From Erpobdella octoculata (lineage: Eukaryota; Annelida; Clitellata; Hirudinida; Erpobdellidae): 64,000 nucleotides of DNA. Positions 42,129-64,000 of the stretch are shown in pieces (position 1 is the stretch's first letter; every line of letters begins with the position of its first letter). Below the pieces are notes generated by a model. It saw only the letters and a list, made by a program, of their open reading frames with translations, had not been told where the DNA came from and made no database searches. The DNA lies in NCBI GenBank assembly GCA_963978895.1, contig OZ022247.1:17906137-17970136 (forward strand), written 5' to 3'. The position numbers were made by a program, and so were the translations under genes.

Positions 42129-43564
42129 CAGAGGCGTGGATTCAGCAAAATCTTGAGGGGGGCAAAGATTTTTTAAATTTAACCTAGAGAATCTTCAAAC
42201 TAAAATGAACATGCCAATATACACTAGCATGTTGCATTTTCATGTAAGACATATATTAATTAAAAAAACAGTATACAAAAGTATTAACTTTTATTTAATA
42301 TTGAACGCAGACAAAAAAACTTTTAAATTATGAATGTAACAAAGGGTATCGATGTTCCTTAATTTTGGCAAAATTGTTCACTAAATCATCAAGATCAAAT
42401 GTTTTTTCTAAGTCATGTTCCACTGCCATCAGTAATGAAATATTAAGTCTCTCGTCGCCACACGTTGATCGGTTCAATTCCGGGTTCGATTCCAGGTTCG
42501 GGCACGTAGTTTTTTTAACTAGAAATCAACTCACACTGTTCAAGCCAACTCAGCCTTTTATTCTTCACTGGTCGATAAATGAGTACCAGTTTCACGACTG
42601 GGGTGTAATAGAGTTCGGCATATTCCGATTTCGGATACATGTGTGGGTGGCAGGAAACTATGTAATCCCATATGCACGAGCCGTTCCCGGCACCTCTGAA
42701 GTTTCATAACACTACAGTGCGCCTTACAAATTTTCTACTACTGATACTACTTAGATAAGTCTTCACATGTTTTAAAACTGAACAAAATTGTTCATTTGCT
42801 GCAATGCTAACAGGTAATGTCAGCACAATTTTTAATAATTTTAGAACTTCTGAATAAGCACATGGAAATTGCTCTAGTTGTGATTTAACTCAGCAAGATC
42901 CAAAAACTTTCCTTCAGACTGACGACAGGTTCCATGAAACGATTTTGCAGCTTATGTATTTGTGATCGAAAACTACTTCATCATAAATTGGCAAGAGTTT
43001 CGCATTTTTCCACATCTAAAAATTGCTTACAGTTATGATGGTCAAAAGCTTGAATTGTTCAATAGCATTAAAAACGACCTATTTTATGCAAAAGGCCAAT
43101 TAAACTCAGCTACAAATCTATCCAAAATGCTATAATATAATCTTTACATTTTTCTCAAAAAAGCTAAGTGTTTGGCCTGTTACATCTCTTTTTCCCATAG
43201 TGCTGCTTGTGCTTGATAAATAATCTTTCAAAAATGATGAGATTTTTTTGATCGTCTTGGTAGAACTGATGCTGCATCTGATGTGCTCATATCAAAATCA
43301 ATTTCGATTTCGGCAAATTTTTCAAAATTCATTGCCTGTTTTAATAATAAATTCCATGCAGTTTCAGATCTTTCGGCTTCAAGATATTAGCAGAAATATA
43401 TGATAACTAAGTAGATATAATTCAAAAGGTATGAAAAATTTTTCGTTTATCAACTAGTCTAAATACTCAATTGTGAGTGAGCTAATAAAAAGTTTTTCTA
43501 TTTGGTAAAAAAATCTTGGGGGGGGGCCGTGGCCCCCCTCAGCCCCCCCCAATCCACGCCTCTG
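42129..43564. mobile_element. hAT-type element, CAGAGGCGTGGATT ends, 1.4 kb
   Basis: Perfect terminal inverted repeats (CAGAGGCGTGGATT, inverted AATCCACGCCTCTG) and perfect 8-bp duplications CCTTTCCC (42121-42128 and 43565-43572). The interior has short decayed frames and a poly-G/poly-C tract near 43519-43550. Excising it with one target copy restores the frame MMGKG-TTDAIF of the RTE-like element. Confidence 0.93.
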
Positions 43565-43572
43565 CCTTTCCC

Positions 43573-44157
43573 CATCATGAAACCAAACTGCATACCATCC
43601 ATTTTCACAATCTTCCTTACTCTTTTTTCAATCACCCTCTCTAAAACTTTCATTGCATGTTCTAATAGTTTAATGCCCCTGTATGAGCCACACGCTAATG
43701 CATCACCTTTTCCCTTGTAGACATTCACCATCCAGCTCTTATTCCAGTCTACAGGGGTTTTACCATCCTTCACTACTGCATTGCACACTTCAGTCATCCA
43801 CACTATACCAACAGCTCCAGCAGCTTTCAACATGTCTGCCACCACTCCTGAAGGTCCTGCTGCCTTGTTACGTTTCATCTTATGGATTGCATTACTAACT
43901 TCCAGAGTAGTTAACTTTTCACTAGGTCCACAAACAGGACTTACATGAGTTAGTCCATTTGCATCCCAAGTGAACTCCTCATTAGAAATTCTATCATAAT
44001 GCGCTCTCCATACCTCCAACAACCTACTATCCTCAGCCACAACCTTACCTTCATGGTCTTTCACGCAGTTGGCCCCCACTACATCCCGGTTTTTACGCAT
44101 TAGCTGCTTGGCTACCCTAAACACATTTCCTTTCCTGTCCTCCCTATCCAAATCTTC
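43573..44157 (-). CDS. RTE-like reverse transcriptase, N-terminal part
   Basis: An open frame containing LTTLEVSNAIHKMKRNKAAG, WNKSWMVNVYKGKGD and MDGMQFGFMMGKG, the last motif cut by the hAT insertion. Upstream it merges in frame with 10-residue repeats from the 30-bp array. I see no ATG within the reverse-transcriptase part, so this is probably a 5'-truncated copy, or its start lies in the array. Confidence 0.75.
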
Positions 44158-44328
44158 GCAAAAAGTCTTTCGTACAGCGTTCTTAGCATTAAAAGTCTTT
44201 CGTACAGCGTTCTTAGCATTAAAAGTCTTTCGTACAGCGTTCTTAGCATTAAAAGTCTTTCGTACAGCGTTCTTAGCATTAAAAGTCTTTCGTACAGCGT
44301 TCTTAGCATTAAACGTACAGCGTTCTTA
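44157..44328 (-). repeat. 30-bp tandem array at the 5' end of the RTE-like element
   Basis: Five full units and a partial one. On the minus strand each unit encodes NAKNAVRKTF in frame with the reverse transcriptase (repeat, then CEDLDRED). The most distal unit has lost part of the repeat, which shifts frame. Confidence 0.88.
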
Positions 44329-45331
44329 GCATTGTACACTTAAAATGTGCATCATGCTCTGTAGGATAAAAGTGAATCCAGTTAAAGGCTACCTAATTAA
44401 AACCAAATGATAACTTTAGTTTGACTAGGAATATCTGATGATCGACAGTATTAAAAGCCTCTGAGAAGTCAAGAAGAACCAGAAGAATTACCATACCAGC
44501 ATCTGTCACTTCAAGAATATCCGAAAATACCTTAAGAACAGCAGTCTCTGTAGAATGGAAAGGCTGATAAGATGACTGATGAAGTAATTTGTTAATTTCA
44601 ACAGCTCAGTGATCCTAGACAGAACAAGCCATTCAAAAAGTTTTGATATTAGAGAGGTTAGATGCTAGATCAGTGCAGTTTTTTTTTTAAATTGAAGTTT
44701 TTTATTAAGAACAAGAATTATATAGGACAACTTGAGATACTGTGGGTACACATCCAGAATACAAAGATTTGTTGATAAGGTTGATCAAAAACCAAAGAAG
44801 CATAGATGAAGCTTCTTTGAAAAACCAGATAGGAAGTACATCTAATCCACACTGTTTGTTAGGTAATGAGTCATGCGACTTTAGAGTCACAGGTAGACCA
44901 AAATCCCATTAATTTTTCACAATTTCTTCTACAAATGCTGGGCATTATCAGTAAGTCATCAAACATTTTCTACTTTTGATGTAAAAAATTGATTAAACTG
45001 GTCAGCTGTAAAAATGTACTAAGGTGTTCTTCTGGCCATAATGTCATTTAATGCCTGTCAGAGGCAATGTCTAGACAGGCAATCCTTTTTTTTCTTTCAA
45101 TCCTTTTCATCCAGAATGAGACACATTTAATGAATACTTTGTCAAAACTTCAAAATTCTCAAAAAATCAAAAATGTGTAATTTAACTATTACTTGGAACA
45201 GTTTTGAAGTAATCATCAAAATTTAAGGTACAGAAAATGAACTTTTTGTCTCAATAACTTGAAAAGACCACAGCAATATTGTAAATGTAGAAATTAAATT
45301 TCACACAATACAAGTTAAAATTTTAACTCAC

Positions 45332-58829
<13,498 letters not shown>

Positions 58830-58993
58830 CTGTAATATAAAATTTGAGCAATGATATCTTATGAAAAAATTGGATCAAACTTATTGCACATAAAAAAATA
58901 ACAATGATGAACAAGTACGGTTGCTGGTTTGATGTTAAGTAAGCTATTAAGAAACAGTTAAGCTCAGTGGTACGCACTTTGAACTAGAAGAAA

Positions 58994-58996
<3 letters not shown>

Positions 58997-59064
<68 letters not shown>
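58997..59064. repeat. (TA)n microsatellite
   Basis: About 68 bp TA repeat in the ZDHHC intron region. Confidence 0.95.
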
Positions 59065-59068
<4 letters not shown>

Positions 59069-59390
59069 CACAATGTGACATGAAGGTGATAAGACTTGAG
59101 CACGAACCATCTAATGATAACGAAATTCCAAGCGAGATTAGGAGGGTCAGCCTCATGGTTAACTTTGCACACTTAATTAAAATCATTAAAAAAAAAGATG
59201 TTGATAGTTGTTACATGTTTATAGCTAACAAGTTTTAATAAAAAAAATTGTATATGCTTTGTAAATAAAATGATATATTTGAATTTATTTTCTACATTTT
59301 TTACCAAATAATACACAGGATAGCGGATATCCGGTCGGATAACAGATGCAATTCGATATGCGGTACATCCCTAATATTTATCAATAACTA

Positions 59391-59715
59391 GCAGGTTTAC
59401 TGGAGTTGCCCGGGATTTTATACCATTTTTCTCTTTCTTGCTTTTTCTCTCTCCCTCGTTCTCCCTTTCCCGCTTGCTCTCCCACTCCCACTTGCTTTCC
59501 CAATCCTGCTCACTCTTCCGCTTGCTTTCCTGCTCAACAAAAAAATAGTCATTTATAGATAACTAGCGGGGTACCCAGTGTTGCCCGGGATTTTTAGAGG
59601 TTTTCTAATGTTTGTCTCTCTCGATCCCGTTTCCTTCCCCGCTTGCTCTCCCGCTTTCCCGCTCCCGGTCGCATTCCCGCTCGCGGTCGCTTTCCCGCTC
59701 CTGGTCGCTTTTCAT
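59391..59715 (-). mobile_element. Two adjacent Helitron-like family A 3' ends
   Basis: CTAGCAGGTTTACTGGAGTT-GCCCGGG (59391) and CTAGCGGGGTACCCAGTGTT-GCCCGGG (about 59564) are both inverted 3' termini, each followed by CGCTTGCTCTCCC/CGCTCCCGGTCGC repeats. They are in tandem, the second apparently 3' of the first copy's body. Confidence 0.6.
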
Positions 59716-60025
59716 TTAATGCAAATATTTCTTTGGAAACAAGATTTTTTAAAATTTATAAATGAACATAATTATTATATAATTATGACTAGTTATATAA
59801 TTATATATAATTGAATAGTTATAGTTTCAAGACATAAATAATTAATGTTTTAAACTAAAATAATTTATTTAGAAAATTTAATAGAATGCAAGCCTATATT
59901 TCAAATTCCAGCTCGATTGGAAGATGGGAAGTTTGTTAACAGTCACTTTCATGGTTTGCAAGCAAGCAAGATCAGTGGTGAATTTAATAAGGGATTTAAG
60001 TAACATTTACAGTATTTTTTCGCAT

Positions 60026-60074
60026 ATAATGCGCGTACTCAGATAATGCACCCCCGCAGATAACACACGTCTTT
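60026..60074. repeat. 49-bp direct repeat, left copy
   Basis: Starts ATAATGCGCGTACTCAGATA and ends ACACACGTCTTT. It is repeated at 60533-60581 with one mismatch (ATAATGC against ATAACGC inside). The left copy is preceded by ACAGTATTTTTTCGCAT. Confidence 0.92.
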
Positions 60075-60116
60075 TTCTTCAGCATCCTCGTTCTTCACGA
60101 TAATGCCTCTTCGTTC

Positions 60117-60375
60117 TCATGAAATGGTGATGGCCTGTTGCAAGTCAATTAGTTTCAGATGTGACAAGATTGGCGATGTTGTGGAGTAGCTCCCTTTGGT
60201 GTGCAGTTGCATCTGGACGTCTAAGGCACCGGCGTCTCGTCCGACGTTGTTTGATCCGATGTGGCCTGTGTGCTGGAAGTTCGTCGGCAGACCGATCATC
60301 GTCCTGTCTATGATCCTTTTTCTTTGAGGTGGTTGTGGAGGCATAATAGACCACTTGAAAAGCCACTGAAGTCAT
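60117..60375 (-). pseudogene. CDC42 small effector-like sequence (CRIB motif)
   Basis: The minus frame reads LQWLFKWSIMPPQPPQRKRI, IDRTMIGLPTNFQHTGHIG, VQMQLHTKGSYS and ends with a stop at 60117. I-G-L-P-T-N-F-Q-H-T-G-H-I-G fits the CRIB consensus IS-P--F-H--HVG, and [20 protein letters not shown] with downstream VQMQ...KG is the hallmark of CDC42SE1/2 (SPEC) proteins, about 80-residue adaptors that bind GTP-Cdc42 at the membrane. The nearest upstream ATG (60375) is one base out of frame with the CRIB part, so the copy is probably a frameshifted retrocopy; no intron is seen. An alternative is a real exon with an acceptor near TTTTCAAG (60353). No poly-A tail seen. Confidence 0.65.
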
Positions 60376-60532
60376 TCTTGGCCAACAAGTATGAAGTGGC
60401 AGATATTCAAATATATGGCCCTGTTTCGACTTTCGGTACCCGGAAATGAAAGATAATCTGGTATGGCAAAGTGATAAACTAAAAGACACTTATCTATATT
60501 TTTTAAACGTCTCTAAAATTAAATTTAAGCAC

Positions 60533-60581
60533 ATAATGCGCGTACTCAGATAACGCACCCCCGCAGATAACACACGTCTTT
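60533..60581. repeat. 49-bp direct repeat, right copy
   Basis: Same unit and orientation as 60026-60074. The 458 bp between the two copies contain the CDC42SE-like sequence. Confidence 0.92.
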
Positions 60582-60644
60582 GAATGTGACTATGCTTCAA
60601 CCAAAGAAATACGATGCTTCTATTCCAATGTTGAACTAAATTTA

Positions 60645-62240
60645 ATGAAAAGCAAGAAAATTGGAAGCCTCTATCGTTATATTGGTAGGAAAATCTATTC
60701 TCGAACAGGTATTGATGAGATATTGCAGGCAGATGGAACCACTACACGAGATCATGGAGCTATTGCTGATACCTTCAATCGTTATTTTCCATCTGTGTTT
60801 ACTTTGGATGATGGTCAAACTCATGATTTTCCTTCTCAGACATCGGCCGAGTTGCATGACATCAACTTCTCACCTGAGGTTGTTTTCAACGCCTTGTCTC
60901 GCCTTGAGCCATCTCTGTCTTCAGGATGTGACGGCATTCCCAATATATATTTTTTTTAAGAATTGTGCTACATCATTAGCTCAACCTCTTTCTCACGTTT
61001 TTGAGATGTCGTTTCGAGAGCGGAAGTTGCCACAAGAATGGAAAATTGTGATAGTTATTCCTATTCACAAAAAAGGGCCGACGTCAGTTTCTGAGAATTA
61101 CAGACCAATCTCTGTCACTTCTATGAGCTGCCGAGCAATGGAGCGAATCGTGAATCGATCTCTTATGCAATTTCTTTTGAAAAATAATCTAATTAATAGA
61201 AGTCAACACGAATTTACTCCTGGCTGCTCGACAATTACTAACGAATGTGCTGACCGGTGGAGTGAGGTGATACAAGATAGATGTCATATACTTGGATTTC
61301 AAAAAAGCATTTGATTCCGTATCTCATCTCAAACTCCTGCAGAAAGTAAAGGCCTATGGAGTTAAGGGGAACCTACTGAGCTGGCTTACTGACTTTTTGG
61401 ACTCTAGATTTCAACGAGTTGAGGTGGAAAATTTCCAATCCGAAGATATTTCAGTGATCAGTGGGGTTCCTCAAAGGAGTGTGCTGGGCCCTACTTTATT
61501 TCTTTTATTCATCATTGATAGTTATTCCTATTTTGGTAAGTCATTGGACTTACCAAAAATATTTACAAGTCCAGATATAACTTGCAAATTATTTGCTGAT
61601 GATGTTAAAATATATTGTATGCCCTATCCATCTTTTGGGTCCTCAACTGTGAGCCTTCAGAATGCTCTTGATCTTGTTTCTGGATGGAGTGAAAGATGGC
61701 TACTGAAACTGGCGGCTCAAAAATGTCTGGTATTCCCAGTCAATGACAGAAGAACAGCACCATCCTCCAACATGTACACTATTAATGACCATACATTGAA
61801 TTCTGTTCGAACAATTCGTGATCTTGGTATTGAGGTAGATTCACGTCTGAGATACGAAGATCATGTTAATGTTATTACCCATAAAGCTGCTGCAATATCT
61901 CGTCTCTTAAGAATTTCACTCGTTTCAACTGATTGGAGAATACTCAAACTGGCATTTTGTACTTTCGTCAGACCTATACTGGAATATGGATATCAGGTTT
62001 GGAATCCTCATTGTAGATACCTAGTTGATAGAACTGAAAGGGTTCAGAAAACATTCACCAGGTTTATCCCTTCAGTCTCTGGTCTCTCCTATAAAGATCG
62101 TCTTCAATTTCTTGATCTTCAATCTTTGGAAAAATGCCGTTTAATTGCTGATCTAGTTTTCTGTTATAAATTAATAAGCATCTGTGTCCCGTTATTTTGT
62201 TGGAACGATACGATACGAGACGCCTCGAACAATAACGAGA
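60645..62240 (+). pseudogene. CR1/Jockey-like retrotransposon relic
   Basis: Successive frames read IADTFNRYFPSVFTL, LEPSLSSGCDGIPN, a frame change near 60950, LPQEWKIVIVIPIHKKG, ENYRPISVTSMSCRAMERIV, another change near 61285, VIYLDFKKAFDSVSHLKLL, SGVPQRSVLGPTLFLLFI, KLFADDVKIYC, RDLGIEVDSRLRYEDHV, RPILEYGYQVWNPH and DRLQFLDLQSLEKCRL. YADD is FADD here, which is common. The RT and thumb are complete but the endonuclease and 3' end are missing. Two frameshifts inactivate it. Confidence 0.85.
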
Positions 62241-62241
62241 C

Positions 62242-63197
62242 CAGTGTTGTTCGGTAACGAAGTAAAAGTAACGCGTTACTTTACTTAAGTACATCAGACG
62301 TACTTTTTGCCTGTAACGCAGTACAGATTATTTTCAGTACTTTTTACTTGTAACGAAGTAATATTTTCGGACTTACTTTTACTTCGTTACTTTTCCAGGA
62401 CAAACCGTTACAAAGTACTGTAAAAAATTAATAAAACGACATAAAGTCTAAATCGATGTTGTATTAATTATCTATGATTATTAACGTATGCATTTTCGAA
62501 CCCCATTTTACTTTTATGTTAGTAGTTAGTAGTATTGAAGCTTGTGGGTGGAGCTAAGATTTTCGCGGTCATACTTGTTTTGGTGTACATGTGTACAATA
62601 GATTGTTCGAGATTACCTACTATGGAATCTTCCAAAGGAGCGAACGTGAGCAGTGGTGGCGATGATAGGCGCGTAACAACAATGAACTTAATTACGAACG
62701 CCCATGGCCATATTTAGTTAAAATGTTCAGATTTCAATCGATGGAAGCTAAAACGTTCAGATTCACATGCTTGCTGGGCAAACCTAAAGTAAAGTAATTA
62801 TGTGTTTAGCATTCCACAATTCTCTGTCAAACTTGAAGAAACACGTGATCCGCGTGCATCCAGCGCATGTATCGAAATACGAAAAATTGACAGAAATAGA
62901 ATTTTTCCATTAGTTTGCGTGTTATCAATTAGTTTATCAGTTTTATCAACGCAGTAGCGTTTGAAAGACGATGGAATTATGATAAAATAGAGTTAGATGA
63001 TTGACGAATGACCATTACAAAAAGCGGCTTCAGTACTTTTACTTTTTACTTTAAAAGTAACTTTAAAGTGCTGTTACTTTTTACTTTTACTTAAGTACAT
63101 TTTTTAGAAAATACTTTTACTTTTACTTAAGTAACTTTTTGAGGCGTTACTTGTACTTTTACTTAAGTACTGAAACACAGTACTTTTTCCAACACTG
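62242..63197. mobile_element. hAT element, CAGTGTTG ends, perfect TSD
   Basis: The ends CAGTGTTG and inverted CAACACTG are flanked by identical 8-mers AACGAGAC (62234-62241 and 63198-63205). The subterminal regions are dense in AAGTAACG/TTTTACTTAAGTAC words. Inside, 62809-62896 reads AFHNSLSNLKKHVIRVHPAH then VSKYEKLTE, the C-terminal half of a BED-type zinc finger, so this is a deleted hAT with a DNA-binding-domain relic. Confidence 0.92.
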
Positions 63198-63746
63198 AAC
63201 GAGACGATTCCGATACGATATCGGGATCTTGACTGAAGTGGAAATCTCTAAACTCTGATTGGTTGGAAAGTTCGTTAAGCACCACCTTTAATCCAATTAC
63301 CTATGCAATAATAATGAGTTAAACAAGTATTCTTGGATTCAGTTGAGTGTGTTCACTTTATTCAATGATTCGTTTTTTTTGAGTTTGTGGATCTCTATAC
63401 ATGTAGCGTTATTCGCGTTATTTTCTTTATCGTACTAAGTTGTAGTTGATACATTTGTTCCGTTCAGTAAGCTGGACATCGCAACAATTTCAAGGTAACT
63501 AGTTGCTTAAACATTGTTATGGGTAGGCACACACTCTTTTTAGGCTAATTTTTAAATTTAGCGGTTAAACATTTTTACATCTTAAAAGCTTAACTTTTTA
63601 TACAAGTATTTTAAATTTTCTAAATGATGCATTGAATAACTTTTATAGTTTGACTTGCTAAAAAGTAAGTTGCAATGCTTTATTTAAAAAAATCATATTT
63701 TCTACAGGAAACTTTTTTTTAAAGAATTTTACAACTTTTCAGAATC
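63198..63746. other. Flank of the HTH gene; possible noncoding 5' exon
   Basis: No long frame. AATTTCAAG followed by GTAACT near 63494 would be a reasonable splice donor for a 5' untranslated exon joining the acceptor ACTTTTCAG just before the ATG at 63747. This is a suggestion from splice words only. Confidence 0.3.
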
Positions 63747-64000
63747 ATGCCAGGAACTCAACAAAAATCCCACACTAGCGATTTTAAACTGAAAGTTGTT
63801 GCTAGAGCGGAGGACACAAGCAACAGAGAAGCAGCACGAGAATACAATGTTGGGGAGTCTTCCACTCGTGAATGGAGAAAAATGAAAGACGAGCTTAAAG
63901 AAATGAATCTTCGAAAACGTGCCCGTCGTGGACCCACTGCCAAGTGGCCTCAGCTGGAGATCAATTTAAAACAGTGGATTGTTTTACGTAGAGAACAAAA
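63747..64000 (+). CDS. pogo/Tigger or CENP-B-like HTH protein, N-terminus
   Basis: ATG at 63747, preceded by a good acceptor-like TTTTCAG, opens a frame that runs off the right edge (84 residues). It reads SDFKLKVVARAEDTSNREAA, REYNVGESSTREWRKMKDEL, KKRARRG-like RKRARRGPTAKWPQLE and LKQWI. This is the N-terminal helix-turn-helix of Tigger/pogo transposases and their domesticated relatives (F-LEAV-YA--HGNRAAAR-F-V-E--VR-WRK-K, then KYPELE--L--W). Whether the rest is an intact transposase or a host gene cannot be told here. Confidence 0.8.
   Translation, partial: MPGTQQKSHTSDFKLKVVARAEDTSNREAAREYNVGESSTREWRKMKDELKEMNLRKRARRGPTAKWPQLEINLKQWIVLRREQ

Larger units (their letters stand above)
40764..44328 (-). 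mobile_element. RTE-like retrotransposon nested in the L2-like element
   Basis: Bounded by 7-bp duplications GCATTGT (40757-40763 and 44329-44335), with a (ATG)n 3' tail on the minus strand. The coding frame reads KMKRNKAAGPSGVVADMLKA, YRGIKLLEHAMKVLERVIEK, MAFVDLEKAFDRVPREIVWW, VHQGSVLSPLLFIIVLEALS, LLYADDLVLLAET, a PHD-like cysteine cluster (CSVCRKGVGSNSICCVDCKSWVHKRC), then VYGTETWS and RLRWFGHLERKS. The order and the cysteine cluster fit RTE-superfamily-like LINEs, though I am not certain of the clade. It is interrupted only by a hAT insertion; otherwise the frame is open. Confidence 0.85.
40190..45110 (-). pseudogene. L2/CR1-like retrotransposon, split by an RTE-like element
   Basis: The upstream part (45110-44336 on minus) reads linker then SLPNKQCGLDVLPIWFFKEA, NKSLYSGCVPTVSQVV, HSTETAVLKVFSDI and LLDFSEAFNTVDHQI. 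The downstream part (40763-40190) reads QIYISELKSL, a degraded FAGDTQVYS in the catalytic position, RDLGTYMDADLYLRRHIGYT and SLDLYRLDCGSFVLVGSP. Duplicated GCATTGT words at the two junctions show that the intervening 3.6 kb inserted later. Stops and frame changes make it inactive. Confidence 0.8.

Noticed and set aside
42465..42515. GGTTCGATTCC, a tRNA B-box-like word
   Set aside because: No A box at the right distance and no cloverleaf; it lies within a hAT element.
59069..59172. Minus frame MRLTLLISLGISLSLDGSCSS, signal-peptide-like
   Set aside because: Runs into a TA microsatellite; a joining exon could only be the frame rejected at 58705. No homology recognised.

Overview
This window looks like nuclear DNA from an invertebrate animal. 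It is AT-rich, its genes are split by GT-AG introns, it has very long (TA)n microsatellites, and it is densely packed with relics of many transposon classes: L2/CR1-like and RTE-like non-LTR retrotransposons, hAT, Mutator-like, pogo/Tigger, piggyBac-like, Helitron-like and a Penelope-like fragment. The sequence does not identify the phylum. Most long open frames are translations of simple repeats (YIYI, MYVC, HTYI) and are not genes.

Two host genes can be reconstructed exon by exon, both on the minus strand. The first is the 5' half of a GLG1-like gene (Golgi apparatus protein 1 / MG-160 / ESL-1). It starts at 17859, has nine recognised exons down to 2072 including a 30-nt microexon, and continues past the left edge. 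The second is the 3' part of a palmitoyltransferase gene of the ZDHHC2/15/20 type, with exons from 58829 down to 45332. Its DHHC-motif exon was not found and probably lies beyond the right edge, and its last exon was also not found. This gene carries two adjacent alternative versions of the fourth-transmembrane exon, with matching phases and lengths not divisible by three, which is the layout of mutually exclusive exons. A CDC42 small-effector-like coding sequence (CRIB motif) sits on the minus strand at 60.1-60.4 kb inside the ZDHHC gene region, with a frameshift near its start, between two 49-bp direct repeats.

Layout. 0-18 kb: GLG1-like gene, its introns filled with hAT, CR1-like, Helitron-like and foldback elements. 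18-27 kb: intergenic, with a Helitron-like element inverted relative to one in the GLG1 intron, and an L2-like element with an intact 1022-residue endonuclease/reverse transcriptase frame. 27-33 kb: Helitron-like inverted pairs, TA repeats, and a CR1-like element split by a 2-kb hAT element that carries a Penelope-like fragment. 34-38.6 kb: two copies of a Mutator-like element with minisatellite inverted ends around a (CATA)n array. 40-45 kb: three-level nest (L2-like, RTE-like, hAT). 45-59 kb: ZDHHC-type gene, with a three-level hAT nest, a piggyBac-like MITE, a Tigger relic and a second L2-like element in its introns. 59-64 kb: Helitron-like fragments, the CDC42SE-like sequence, a CR1/Jockey-like relic, a hAT element with a perfect duplication, and the start of a pogo/Tigger-type HTH protein at the edge.

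Many insertions could be bounded by reading target-site duplications directly. Removing the insertions from the host reading frames restores continuity in several cases, so the order of events is well supported. All family names come from recognised motifs, not from database searches.
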